NCBI GenBank assembly: GCA_016882305.1
Contig: VGQX01000008.1
Coordinates: 1 to 40,866 of the forward strand
DNA length: 40,866 nucleotides
Reading direction: 5' to 3'
DNA from: Cyanobacteria bacterium K_Offshore_surface_m2_239
Lineage (GTDB): Bacteria; Cyanobacteriota; Cyanobacteriia; PCC-6307; Cyanobiaceae
In this document: positions 1 to 7,977 of the stretch, piece after piece
How positions within the stretch are numbered: position 1 is the first letter of the stretch
Layout: each line of letters starts with the position of its first letter
Translations under genes and position numbers: made by a program
The notes under the pieces: model-generated
The model's input: the letters and a program-made list of their open reading frames with translations, nothing else
Database searches by the model: none
Told to the model about the DNA's origin: nothing

Positions 1-185
1 CCTGTTGGCGTCATGTTGATCACCGCTCCATCGGCAGCCAACTCCAACACCGCCTCCGGATTGGCCTGGCACACCCGCTCGAACTGCTCCGGCGTCAGCC
101 GCAGATCCGGAGGCAGCAGCAGCAGCAGCGGCGCGGTCTCCAGCTCAGCTGGCTGGGCGGAGGCCGGTGGTGGCGCCAGGGCCAT
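1..185 (-). CDS. Uma2 family (DUF820) endonuclease, N-terminal part, cut by window edge
   Basis: The minus strand is open from an ATG at 185 to the window edge, giving 61 codons. After a short Pro/Ala-rich leader and a run of five leucines, the translation reads LRLTPEQFERVCQANPEA and then LELAADGAVINMTPT. This is the usual beginning of cyanobacterial Uma2 proteins, a PD-(D/E)XK-fold family annotated as putative restriction endonucleases; the catalytic residues lie beyond the edge. Cyanobacteria carry many copies and their role is unsettled. An in-frame TAA at 213-215 bounds the ORF upstream. A strong AGGAGG (201-206) is 15 bases from the ATG, which is long, and only 3 bases from an in-frame TTG at 197, which is short, so the exact start is uncertain. 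Confidence 0.72.
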   Translation of the reverse strand, partial: MALAPPPASAQPAELETAPLLLLLPPDLRLTPEQFERVCQANPEAVLELAADGAVINMTPT

Positions 186-212
186 GGGCCGTGTCAAAAT
201 CCTCCTGGAACG

Positions 213-467
213 TTAGACAGAGGTGGCCGAGCCGGCCAGGCGTTCCAGCAGCGTTGGCGTTTCGGAGAAGAGTTTGGTTCAGCGCTCTTCGGCCGCCATC
301 TCCTCCATGGCAATCGCGGCCCCGGCGTTTCGTTCCACCTCCTGGAGCTTGTCGGCTGAGATCGCAGGCGGACACGGCACTCCGGGAACGCCATGCTCCG
401 AAGAGCGAAAAACGGACCAGCCCCCGCTGGCGCCCCGCCAGAGCTCCACCGACGGCCCAAGAAGCAT
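213..467 (-). pseudogene. possible broken small gene upstream of the Uma2 gene
   Basis: One minus-strand frame reads like protein from about 380 down to 279 (ending ...VERNAGAAIAMEEMAAEER), meets a TGA at 279-281, and continues in the same frame as TKLFSETPTLLERLAGSATS to a TAA at 213. Amphipathic, Glu/Leu-rich coding character on both sides of one stop suggests a small gene interrupted by a nonsense change, or a sequencing error. The upstream ATG at 467 is only the limit of the open frame. I do not recognise the family. It lies directly upstream of the Uma2 gene, so the two may once have been cotranscribed. Confidence 0.3.
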
Positions 468-513
468 CAGCTGGGCTTATAGGAGCCATCGCTAGCCCTG
501 ATCGGCACGCACC

Positions 514-542
514 TTCACAATTGCCGCAACACTGCGTTACAT
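514..542 (+). promoter_or_regulatory. candidate sigma70-type promoter of psbA
   Basis: TTCACA (514-519) is followed after 17 bases by TTACAT (537-542). The -35 matches the consensus at five of six positions; the -10 is weak. A start near 549 would give a leader of about 87 bases before the psbA ATG. This is the only reasonably spaced pair I see in the 186-635 gap, which otherwise holds the broken gene described separately. Confidence 0.35.
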
Positions 543-635
543 TGCTTCGTGACGGAGGCCTGACGGTTTTCCGTCCTTCCATCCGTCCCCTGCATCGGGC
601 TTCGGCCCTGTGCTCTCGACACTTTTCTCGTTCTC

Positions 636-1715
636 ATGACCGCCACTCTCCAACAGCGCTCTGGCGCTTCGGCGTGGAATCAGTTCTGCGAGTGGGTCAC
701 CTCCACCAACAACCGCCTGTATGTGGGCTGGTTCGGTGTGCTGATGATCCCCACGCTGCTGGCCGCGACCATCTGCTTCATCGTCGCCTTCATCGCTGCT
801 CCCCCTGTGGACATCGATGGCATCCGTGAGCCCGTGGCTGGCTCCCTGATGTATGGCAACAACATCATCTCTGGCGCTGTGGTTCCCTCCAGCAACGCCA
901 TTGGCCTGCACTTCTACCCCATCTGGGAAGCCGCCAGCCTCGACGAGTGGCTGTACAACGGTGGCCCTTACCAGCTGGTGGTGTTCCACTTCCTGATCGG
1001 CGTGTTCTGCTACATGGGCCGCGAGTGGGAATTGTCCTACCGCCTCGGCATGCGCCCCTGGATCTGCGTTGCTTACAGCGCTCCTGTTGCCGCTGCCTCC
1101 GCTGTGTTCCTGATCTATCCCTTCGGTCAGGGTTCCTTCTCCGACGGCATGCCCCTGGGCATCTCTGGCACCTTCAATTATATGTTGGTGTTCCAGGCTG
1201 AGCACAACATTTTGATGCACCCCTTCCACATGCTGGGTGTGGCTGGTGTGTTCGGCGGCAGCTTGTTCTCCGCCATGCACGGCTCCCTGGTGACCTCCTC
1301 CCTGGTGCGTGAAACCACCGAGAGCGAATCGCAGAACTATGGCTACAAGTTCGGCCAAGAAGAAGAGACCTACAACATCGTGGCTGCTCACGGCTACTTC
1401 GGTCGTCTGATCTTCCAATACGCCTCCTTCAACAACAGCCGCAGCCTGCATTTCTTCCTCGCTGCCTGGCCCGTGATCGGCATCTGGTTCACCGCCCTGG
1501 GCGTGAGCACGATGGCTTTCAACCTGAACGGCTTCAACTTCAACCAGTCGATCCTGGATTCTCAGGGCCGTGTGCTGAACACCTGGGCGGACGTTCTGAA
1601 CCGCGCTGGCCTGGGCATGGAAGTGATGCACGAGCGCAACGCGCACAACTTCCCCCTCGACCTGGCCTCCGCAGAAGCCACTCCTGTGGCCCTGACGGCT
1701 CCTTCCATCGGTTGA
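636..1715 (+). CDS. psbA: photosystem II reaction centre protein D1, Glu130 form
   Basis: D1 binds the water-oxidising Mn4CaO5 cluster, P680 chlorophylls, pheophytin and the QB plastoquinone in the thylakoid membrane. The 359-residue product is full length. Visible residues include Tyr161 (YZ), Asp170, Glu189, His190, His198 (P680 ligand), His215 and His272 (non-haem iron), Ser264 (QB pocket), and His332, Glu333, His337, Asp342 and Ala344 (Mn cluster); a C-terminal extension follows Ala344 for CtpA processing. Residue 130 is Glu, the form that in cyanobacteria with several psbA genes is associated with high light, as opposed to Gln130. ATG at 636 gives the standard MTATLQQ start. There is no clear Shine-Dalgarno, and the gene is monocistronic with its own terminator. 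Confidence 0.99.
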   Translation: MTATLQQRSGASAWNQFCEWVTSTNNRLYVGWFGVLMIPTLLAATICFIVAFIAAPPVDIDGIREPVAGSLMYGNNIISGAVVPSSNAIGLHFYPIWEAASLDEWLYNGGPYQLVVFHFLIGVFCYMGREWELSYRLGMRPWICVAYSAPVAAASAVFLIYPFGQGSFSDGMPLGISGTFNYMLVFQAEHNILMHPFHMLGVAGVFGGSLFSAMHGSLVTSSLVRETTESESQNYGYKFGQEEETYNIVAAHGYFGRLIFQYASFNNSRSLHFFLAAWPVIGIWFTALGVSTMAFNLNGFNFNQSILDSQGRVLNTWADVLNRAGLGMEVMHERNAHNFPLDLASAEATPVALTAPSIG

Positions 1716-1754
1716 GCGTGAGCGATCCTTCGGGATCAGCCTCCAAGCATCAAG

Positions 1755-1780
1755 CCCCTGTCGCGAGACGGGGGTTTTTT
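1755..1780 (+). terminator. Rho-independent terminator of psbA
   Basis: A GC-rich hairpin with arms CCCCTGTC and GACGGGGG (one G-T type pair) around GCGA is followed at once by six T residues. It begins about 40 bases after the psbA stop. Confidence 0.9.
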
Positions 1781-1934
1781 GTTGTGGGGTGGTTTTTGTG
1801 GGGGTATTTTCGGTGTTCAAAACCTTCACGATATTGTTAGCGACTTGCTCCACCGTATCGATGGTTGCCTCCAAAACACCCCGCACACAGTCCTGAAAAA
1901 TGAACTAGGATGGACAGAGATCAATCTTCATCAA

Positions 1935-2111
1935 TTGGGCGAACTCCTGCCTTCTGCCACGAGCCAATTCCCTGCTCTGTCAACTGTCGCCTTGGCAACC
2001 TTTGTTGCCGTCCTGCTGATCGCCATCCTCCAATCTGATCAAAGCAGTGATGACGATGATTCGGGTCCTGGTGATGGAGGTCTCATGCAGCCTGTTGGCA
2101 TGCGAGCATGA
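1935..2111 (+). CDS. small single-span membrane protein with acidic tail
   Basis: A frame ending at 2111 encodes one hydrophobic helix (ALSTVALATFVAVLLIAILQ) followed by a polar tail with four consecutive Asp, a Gly/Pro stretch and LMQPV. Helix plus acidic tail is a recurring layout among small picocyanobacterial proteins, but I cannot name a family. The frame is open from 1779, but that would start inside the psbA terminator, so I chose the in-frame TTG at 1935 (58 residues). There is no ATG before the helix and no clear ribosome site, so the start is a guess and the gene itself is only moderately supported. Confidence 0.42.
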   Translation: MGELLPSATSQFPALSTVALATFVAVLLIAILQSDQSSDDDDSGPGDGGLMQPVGMRA

Positions 2112-2231
2112 TCTGCGCGATTGATGGCGCAAATCTGCTTAATAGATGCTTAAGGCGATATGATTGTAAATTTTAGAGATTTTGCTTTATTGCTTGAAAC
2201 CGGTCTGTATACTAGTCATTAATTCTGGTTT

Positions 2232-3665
2232 TTAAAGGTAGACCTCTTCTTGTGGATAAGCTACCCGGTGTGGCATTGTTCTACCGTATATTGCAGAGAG
2301 CAGAAGCAAAATTCCCAAACGCCCCACGAACATGCCAACAATCAACACCAGCTGGCCCCATCGATTGAGCTGACTGGTCACGCCAACGTCCAGACCCACC
2401 GTGCAGAAGGCGGACATGCAGGTGAAAAGTTTCTCCAGAAACGTGAATTGACCTGTCATGCTCTCCTCCCCTCCCGCTGTTGGCCCAAGGCCCAGCAAGA
2501 GCGTCATCACAACCACAAACAATCCTGAAGCCACGGTGACTCCAACAGCCTTGAAAATCAATTCGGGCGCAATCCGACGCTGACGGATTACCACTTCTCG
2601 ACGATTGTCCAAGGTGGAGCGGGTGGCGCCAAGCAAGAGAGCAAGTGTTGTGGTTTTGATGCCGCCCCCTGTCCCCCCTGGGCTGGCGCCGATGAACATC
2701 AGGCCGATCATCAGCAGCAATCCCGCATCAGACAACGTTTCCTGAGACAACACCACCGTATTGAATCCCGCAGTACGTGTTGTGATGGATTGGAACAGCG
2801 TCACCTGAAGCTTGTCCCAAAGCGAAAGCTTGCTGATTACTCCATCGGTGGCGAATTGCTCGGTGAACAGCAAGCCAATCGCCCCGAGTGCAATCAGCAA
2901 GAAAGTGCTTCTCAGCACCAATCGTGTGTGCAGACTGAGGTTGCGCAAGCGACGCAGTCGGAACCGTTTAGTCCAGAGATCATTGGTCACCCGCCAGCCA
3001 ATGCCACCGATCACAATCAAGGCTCCGATCACACCGTTGACCACCGGTTGCGAGCGGTAGCTCACCAGGTTATCGCTGAAGAGACCGAAGCCAGCATTGT
3101 TGTAGGCGCTGATGCAATGGAAGAGCGAAGTCCAGAGTCGTGCCCCGGGATGTTCGATCTCTACAAAGCCAAAGCAGTAGAGGATCAGAGAGCCCAACCC
3201 CATGATGATGGCCGCCGTCAGCAGGATGGAATTGAAGGTTGGGCCGATGCCTCCCACGCCGAATTCATCGAGGGCGCGCCCACGATCCAGTCGGTGCTTG
3301 AGGCCCGATCGTCCCTGCACGAATCCCTGCAGAAAGGTGGTGATGGCCATCAATCCCAATCCGCCAACCACAATCAACCCCGCCAGCACCACCTGGCCCA
3401 ACAGGGTGAGCTCCTTGCCCACATCAATGATGGAAAGGCCCGTCACGGTGATCGCTGAGGTGACAGTGAACAGGGCTTCCCAGAGCCCGACGGAGTCCGA
3501 GGAACACGCCGGCGAAGCCAGGATCACGGTGCCGACACCGATCACAAGCAGGCCCGTCACCACCGTGAATTGCGGCACGGTGAGTTGGCGGCGCCATTGA
3601 TCCAGGCGGCCCAGGGCGTGCGTCAGCAGGGAGGCTGAGCTCACGGCATCAGAGGAAAAGCGCAC
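2232..3665 (-). CDS. ktrB: KtrB/TrkH-type potassium uptake channel subunit
   Basis: This is the pore subunit of a sodium-dependent K+ uptake system in the cytoplasmic membrane. The 477-residue protein shows the fourfold repeat of the superfamily, each with a pore loop carrying the selectivity-filter glycine: SAITVTGL, AYNNAGFGLF, TTRTAGFNT and FCTVGLDVG. A flexible Gly-rich segment (ASPGGTGGGIKTTT) in the third repeat matches the KtrB gating loop. The start is a GTG at 3665, only 4 bases from the start proposed for the divergent selD gene, so one or both true starts are probably further inside. No KtrA (RCK, NAD-binding) regulatory gene lies next to it; it must be elsewhere or absent. Confidence 0.9.
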   Translation of the reverse strand: MRFSSDAVSSASLLTHALGRLDQWRRQLTVPQFTVVTGLLVIGVGTVILASPACSSDSVGLWEALFTVTSAITVTGLSIIDVGKELTLLGQVVLAGLIVVGGLGLMAITTFLQGFVQGRSGLKHRLDRGRALDEFGVGGIGPTFNSILLTAAIIMGLGSLILYCFGFVEIEHPGARLWTSLFHCISAYNNAGFGLFSDNLVSYRSQPVVNGVIGALIVIGGIGWRVTNDLWTKRFRLRRLRNLSLHTRLVLRSTFLLIALGAIGLLFTEQFATDGVISKLSLWDKLQVTLFQSITTRTAGFNTVVLSQETLSDAGLLLMIGLMFIGASPGGTGGGIKTTTLALLLGATRSTLDNRREVVIRQRRIAPELIFKAVGVTVASGLFVVVMTLLLGLGPTAGGEESMTGQFTFLEKLFTCMSAFCTVGLDVGVTSQLNRWGQLVLIVGMFVGRLGILLLLSAIYGRTMPHRVAYPQEEVYL

Positions 3666-3669
3666 CCTA

Positions 3670-5889
3670 TTGAATGGCAGCGTCCCCCCCTCAGCCAGAC
3701 GCTTGGATTCCGGTCCCTGGCGCCACCACCTGCTCCTTGCCGGTGGCGGTCACACCCATGCCCTGGTGCTGCGCCGCTGGTTGATGCGTCCCCAGCTGCG
3801 CCCACCCGCCACCCGCATCTCCCTCATCAGCCGTCACAGCACCCTCTGTTACTCCGGACTGGTGCCGGCCGTTCTCGCGGGATTGGAGCCAGCCTCCAGC
3901 TGCCGGGTGGACCTCCGCCGCCTGTGTGCCCTGGCGGAGGTGGCCTTTGTGCGGGCGGACATCGTCGGCTTGGATCCCGACACCCGTCTTCTCAAGCTGC
4001 GGGGCCGCCCGCCCCTGGCCTTTGATCGCCTCAGCCTGGATGTCGGCGCCGTCACCGCCGCCGCCCCCGGAGAAACCGCTGTCAAACCTCTGGAGGGTCT
4101 GCTCGCCTGGGGTGATCGCCTCCCCGCCAGCGAACCGCGTCTCCGCGGTGGTGGAGCCTCGGCGCTGGAAGTGGCGCTGGCCCTGCGGGCTCGCGGCGTC
4201 CAGCCCCGGCTCCTGCTGCGCGGATCTGCACTCCATCTCGCCTCCCCCGCCGCCAATCGGCGCGCCGAGCAACTCCTGCGAGAGGCCGGCATCCCCGTGC
4301 GGCGCCAGGTCGACGCGACCCACCCCGCGGATTTGGCCTGCACGGGCGGTCGGGCGCCCGCCTGGCTCGCGGAGGGGGGCCTGCCGATTGATCCCGCCAG
4401 CGGCCGCGTGCTCACAGAGGCGACCCTGCAGGTGCGCGATCATCCCGCCCTCTTCGCGGCGGGCGATTGCGCGCTGATCGTCTCCCAGCCCCGGCCGCCC
4501 TCCGGTGTGTGGGCCGTCCGGGCGGCGCCGGTGCTCGCCACGAATCTGCGGCGCAGCCTGGAGAACCGGTCGTTGGCGTCCTGGCGACCGCAAGCGCTGG
4601 CGCTTCAGTTGTTGGGCGATGGGGGCGTCTGTGGCGTTCCCCGGGCCCTGGCGATCTGGGGACCCTTCGCCCTGGGGCCCCACCCTTGGCTCTGGCGCTG
4701 GAAGCGCCACCTGGACCACCGGTTCATGGCCAGCTTCGAGACGCTGCGCCCCATGACGCCCCCAGCGCCTGCGGCGAGTCCCGAAGCGGCATCCGATGTC
4801 CCTTCCGCCATGGGATGTCGGGGCTGCGCCGCCAAGCTCGCCGCAGCTCCCCTCCGCTCTGCGCTTACCCGTTTGGCGGCCCTGGATGGCAGTTCCGATC
4901 CCCCGGCTCCGGAGGACGCGCCGCTCCTGCGCCAGCTGGAGGACGGGCAGCGGCTGTTGCAGAGCGTGGACGGCTTCCCCGCCCTGGTGGCTGACCCCTG
5001 GCTCAATGGTCGCCTGACGACCCTCCATGCCTGCGGGGATCTCTGGGCCAGCGGTGCTGCGGTCGACTGCGCCCAGGTGGTAGTCACCATCCCCCGGGGA
5101 AGTCCGCGCCTCCAGGAGGAGCTGCTTCTGCAGACGCTCGCGGGGGTGCGGTCCGTATTGGATCCCCTTGGCGCGCCCCTGCTCGGGGGCCACACCCTGG
5201 AGGGCCGTGATGGCGCGGGTCTGGCGGTCATCCTGACCGTCAATGGCCTGGCGCACCAAAGCCGCCATTGGGGGAAGGGCCCCCTGGCAGCCGGCGACGT
5301 CTTGGTGTTGAGCCGGCCGATCGGCAGTGGTGTGCTGTTTGCCGCCGCCATGGCCGGCCTCCCCTGCGGACCCTGGCTGGATGACGCCCTGGCGCACCTG
5401 GAGCGGGAGCAGGCGGCGCTCGTTCCCCTGCTGGCGGCCCATGGGTGTCACGCTTGCACGGACATCACGGGGTTTGGCCTGTTGGGTCATCTCGGCGAGA
5501 TGCTGAGCGCCGCCCCGACCCCGCCGTCCGCAACGGCCCCGCGGCTGGTGGTGGAGCTGGAGGGTGGGGCCATTCCCGCTTTCCCTGGTGCTCTGGAGCT
5601 TCTCGCCGAAGGTCGGGCCAGCAGCTTGGCTCCCGCCAACGCCGAGGCCCTGCCGCTGTTGCGGAGGAGCGTCCGCTGGGTTGGGGTCGAGCCCCTGACC
5701 CCCGCTCGGGAGGGGTTGCTGATCGATCCCCAGACCTGCGGACCGCTGCTGGCCGCGCTCCCCGGCGCGCGGGCGACGGCGGCCCTGCGCGCCCTCCATC
5801 AGGCGGGCTTTCCGGAGGCCAGGGTCATCGCCCGTGTGCGATCCGAGCCCGAGGGGCATCCCGAGGCTGAACGGGAGGCTCTGGTCTGA
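3670..5889 (+). CDS. selD: FAD/NAD(P)-dependent oxidoreductase fused to selenide, water dikinase
   Basis: Residues 1 to about 365 form a pyridine-nucleotide-disulfide-type flavoprotein, with an FAD-binding LLLAGGGHTH (21-30) and a second FAD motif ALFAAGDCA (260-268). This matches the known N-terminal domain found fused to SelD. Residues from about 381 are SelD, which makes selenophosphate from selenide and ATP; its start GCRGCAAKL has the Cys-X2-Cys-X2-Lys arrangement seen in fused SelDs, in place of the Cys-Gly-Cys-Lys of E. coli. The fusion suggests that reduction to selenide and activation are coupled, which is inference. It converges on mnmH with only 3 bases between the stops. The TTG at 3670 is the outermost start; another TTG near 3703 is possible. 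Third positions are strongly GC-biased. Confidence 0.93.
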   Translation: MNGSVPPSARRLDSGPWRHHLLLAGGGHTHALVLRRWLMRPQLRPPATRISLISRHSTLCYSGLVPAVLAGLEPASSCRVDLRRLCALAEVAFVRADIVGLDPDTRLLKLRGRPPLAFDRLSLDVGAVTAAAPGETAVKPLEGLLAWGDRLPASEPRLRGGGASALEVALALRARGVQPRLLLRGSALHLASPAANRRAEQLLREAGIPVRRQVDATHPADLACTGGRAPAWLAEGGLPIDPASGRVLTEATLQVRDHPALFAAGDCALIVSQPRPPSGVWAVRAAPVLATNLRRSLENRSLASWRPQALALQLLGDGGVCGVPRALAIWGPFALGPHPWLWRWKRHLDHRFMASFETLRPMTPPAPAASPEAASDVPSAMGCRGCAAKLAAAPLRSALTRLAALDGSSDPPAPEDAPLLRQLEDGQRLLQSVDGFPALVADPWLNGRLTTLHACGDLWASGAAVDCAQVVVTIPRGSPRLQEELLLQTLAGVRSVLDPLGAPLLGGHTLEGRDGAGLAVILTVNGLAHQSRHWGKGPLAAGDVLVLSRPIGSGVLFAAAMAGLPCGPWLDDALAHLEREQAALVPLLAAHGCHACTDITGFGLLGHLGEMLSAAPTPPSATAPRLVVELEGGAIPAFPGALELLAEGRASSLAPANAEALPLLRRSVRWVGVEPLTPAREGLLIDPQTCGPLLAALPGARATAALRALHQAGFPEARVIARVRSEPEGHPEAEREALV

Positions 5890-5892
5890 GCG

Positions 5893-6957
5893 TCAGGGCC
5901 TCTGGACCTTGACCCGTCCTTCCCGCAACAGCAGATCCGCCGCCGCCTCAGCCGTGAGTTCCTCTAGATCCACGGTGGTCCTCTCCGCGTGGGCCGCAGT
6001 CTCGCGGTCATAACAGCGGTCGTAGTAGTCGAGCATCTGAGCGCAGGCCCGCTCCATCTCCCCTTGAGCGATGGCCTCCACCGCCGCCGCGGTGCGCTGG
6101 GGGCCCAAGCGCTTGCTGATGCGCAGGGTGGCCTCCGTCAGGGCCTCGGGATCCTGCGCGCCGTAGATCTCCACGAGATGACGCAAGCGTTCCTGGAGGG
6201 GTCGCCGTACCTCCAGCACGGGAGCGGTCCGCATCCGCCGCCACAGGCCTGCCGGGATGCGACAGCGACCCACCTGGGCACTCTCCGCCTCCAACCAGAG
6301 TTCGGCGGCCATGGCGGAACGCCGCAGCACCGCAGCGAGGCGATTCTCAAAGTGCTCCCCGCTGGGCTGAGCGGGCTGGCCGAGCCCGCCGAAGCTGCTG
6401 CCGCGATGGTGAGCCAGCCCCTCCAGATCCACCACGGCCACCCCTCGGGCGGCGAGGGCGAGCAACAACGCGGTTTTGCCTGTGCCGGTGCGTCCCCCCA
6501 GCAGCCGCAGCGGCCAGGGCTGTTCCATCATCGCCAGCACCCACCGCCGATAGGCCTTGTAGCCCCCCTCCAGCAGCACGACCGGAAGGTCCAGGGTCGA
6601 GGCCAGCCAGGCGACGCTGCCGGAGCGCAGACCGCCACGCCAGCAATGCAGCCGCAGGGGATGGTCCGGCGCCTGGTCGCGAGCGGCGATGAGCTGGTCG
6701 GCCAGGTCCGCCAGGCGTGGGCCGACCCTGGCGAGACCCCGATGGACGGCCCGCTGGCGGCCGGCGTGCTTGTAGAGGGTACCGACTTCAGCGCGCTCCG
6801 CGTCGCTGAACAGGGGGAGATTGCGGGCGCCCGGGATGTGGCCCTGTTCAAATTCCGCGGGGGTGCGCACATCCAGCAGCGTCCCCTTGCCCTCCAGAAA
6901 GTCCTCGATCGGGATGGATGTCATGCGCAAGGGGAGGTCACCGGTGTGAATGGTCAT
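5893..6957 (-). CDS. mnmH: tRNA 2-selenouridine(34) synthase
   Basis: MnmH (SelU/YbbB) replaces the sulfur of 2-thiouridine at the wobble position of certain tRNAs with selenium from selenophosphate, the product of the neighbouring SelD. An N-terminal rhodanese domain holds LLDVRTPAEFEQGHIPGA and the catalytic loop LHCWRGGLRSGS, with the active Cys at about residue 105. A C-terminal P-loop domain contains GGRTGTGKT at about 154-162. Length, about 354, is normal for the family. The frame extends to an ATG at 6990, but the ATG at 6957 follows an AGGAG and fits the family better; an ATG at 6924 is also possible. It overlaps no neighbour and diverges from the transporter operon. Confidence 0.94.
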   Translation of the reverse strand: MTIHTGDLPLRMTSIPIEDFLEGKGTLLDVRTPAEFEQGHIPGARNLPLFSDAERAEVGTLYKHAGRQRAVHRGLARVGPRLADLADQLIAARDQAPDHPLRLHCWRGGLRSGSVAWLASTLDLPVVLLEGGYKAYRRWVLAMMEQPWPLRLLGGRTGTGKTALLLALAARGVAVVDLEGLAHHRGSSFGGLGQPAQPSGEHFENRLAAVLRRSAMAAELWLEAESAQVGRCRIPAGLWRRMRTAPVLEVRRPLQERLRHLVEIYGAQDPEALTEATLRISKRLGPQRTAAAVEAIAQGEMERACAQMLDYYDRCYDRETAAHAERTTVDLEELTAEAAADLLLREGRVKVQRP

Positions 6958-7028
6958 CGCTGCCCCAGCTCCTGGCCGGCAAAAGTCCATCCGTAAAGTG
7001 CCATGAGTCTTTTCCCCTGGGAGGATCG

Positions 7029-7967
7029 ATGCGGCGTCGCCGGTTTACACGATTCGCCACATTCGCGCTCTGTCTCGCCGGGCTGGCGGGTCTGGGCCTG
7101 CCGCGCTCCGCAGGAACCGTGGCGGCCGCCTCACCCTCTGGAGGGTCCCCCCCGGTCCTCCGGATGAGCGCCATTCCGGATCAGAATCCGGAAAAGCTCA
7201 ACCGGCTCTACCCGCTGGTGGCCCGGGTGCTCTCCCGGCAGCTTGGCGTTCCCGTGCGCTACGTGCCGATGGTGGACTACGCGGCGGCGGTCAGCGCCTT
7301 CCGCACCGGCGATCTGGATCTGGTCTGGTTCGGCGGGCTGACGGGCGTGCAGGCTCGCCTTCTCAAGCCTGGCGCCCGCGTGATCGCCCAACGGGACATC
7401 GACGCCAACTTTCGCAGCGTCTTCATCGCCAATCCCGGCAGCGGCCTGAGGCCCTTCGTGCCGATGAAGGGTTTGACAGCCCTGCGCGGCAAGCGCTTCA
7501 CCTTCGGCTCCGAGAGTTCCACCTCCGGCCGGCTGATGCCCCAGTGGTTCCTGGCCCAGGCCGGCGTGCAACCACGGGATTTCGCCGGCGGGGCCCCGGG
7601 CTTCAGCGGCAGCCATGACGCCACCATCGCTCTGGTGCAGAGCGGTGCCTATGAGGCCGGCGTGGTCAACGAGCAGGTGTGGCGCAGCAGCCTGCGCAGT
7701 GGCAAGGCCAATCGCGCCAAGGTCTTTCTCCTCTGGACAACCCCGGGCTATCCCGATTACCACTGGCTGGCCCAGCCCAATCTGGATCGACGCTTCGCGC
7801 CGGGCTTCACAGACAAGATCCGCGCGTCCATCCTCAGCTGGCGGCAGAAGGATCCCGAGCAGAAGATCATTCTTGAACTTTTCGGCGCTCAGCAATTCAC
7901 CACAGCCCGTCCGGAGGACTACAAGCGCATTGAAAGCATCGGACGGCAGATCGGCCTGATTCGCTGA
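7029..7967 (+). CDS. ABC transporter substrate-binding protein, PhnD-like, putative selenate binder
   Basis: This 312-residue secreted protein has a basic and hydrophobic signal peptide over roughly residues 1-35 (MRRRRF... to ...TVAAAS). A PhnD-type periplasmic binding domain follows, beginning LRMSAIPDQNPEKLNRLYP, with FRTGDLDLVWFGGLTGVQA, FRSVFIANPGS, FTFGSESSTSGRLMPQ and AGVVNEQVW. A subgroup of this fold is assigned to selenate uptake because it co-occurs with SelD, and the location beside selD and mnmH fits that group better than phosphonate. Substrate is inferred, not shown. The ATG at 7029 follows GGAGG at 4 bases and excludes an upstream extension of the frame. ATPase and permease genes follow in the same direction. 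Confidence 0.9.
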   Translation: MRRRRFTRFATFALCLAGLAGLGLPRSAGTVAAASPSGGSPPVLRMSAIPDQNPEKLNRLYPLVARVLSRQLGVPVRYVPMVDYAAAVSAFRTGDLDLVWFGGLTGVQARLLKPGARVIAQRDIDANFRSVFIANPGSGLRPFVPMKGLTALRGKRFTFGSESSTSGRLMPQWFLAQAGVQPRDFAGGAPGFSGSHDATIALVQSGAYEAGVVNEQVWRSSLRSGKANRAKVFLLWTTPGYPDYHWLAQPNLDRRFAPGFTDKIRASILSWRQKDPEQKIILELFGAQQFTTARPEDYKRIESIGRQIGLIR

Positions 7968-7977
7968 GCGCAGGCCC

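Noticed and set aside
279-281. TGA as a selenocysteine codon, given SelD in the same window
   Set aside because: No SECIS-like hairpin or selA/selB/selC is visible, and the small frame has no redox-protein character.
537-1886. 449-residue open frame antisense to psbA
   Set aside because: It lies wholly opposite the conserved psbA codons, is rich in His/Gln/Glu as expected from their reverse complement, and has no family likeness.
2790-3458. 222-residue plus-strand frame opposite ktrB
   Set aside because: It is the reverse complement of conserved KtrB helices and gives a His/Gln-rich product without domains.
3691-5859. 722-residue open frame antisense to selD
   Set aside because: High-GC third positions leave the opposite strand open; the text is Gly/Arg/Gln-rich without domains.
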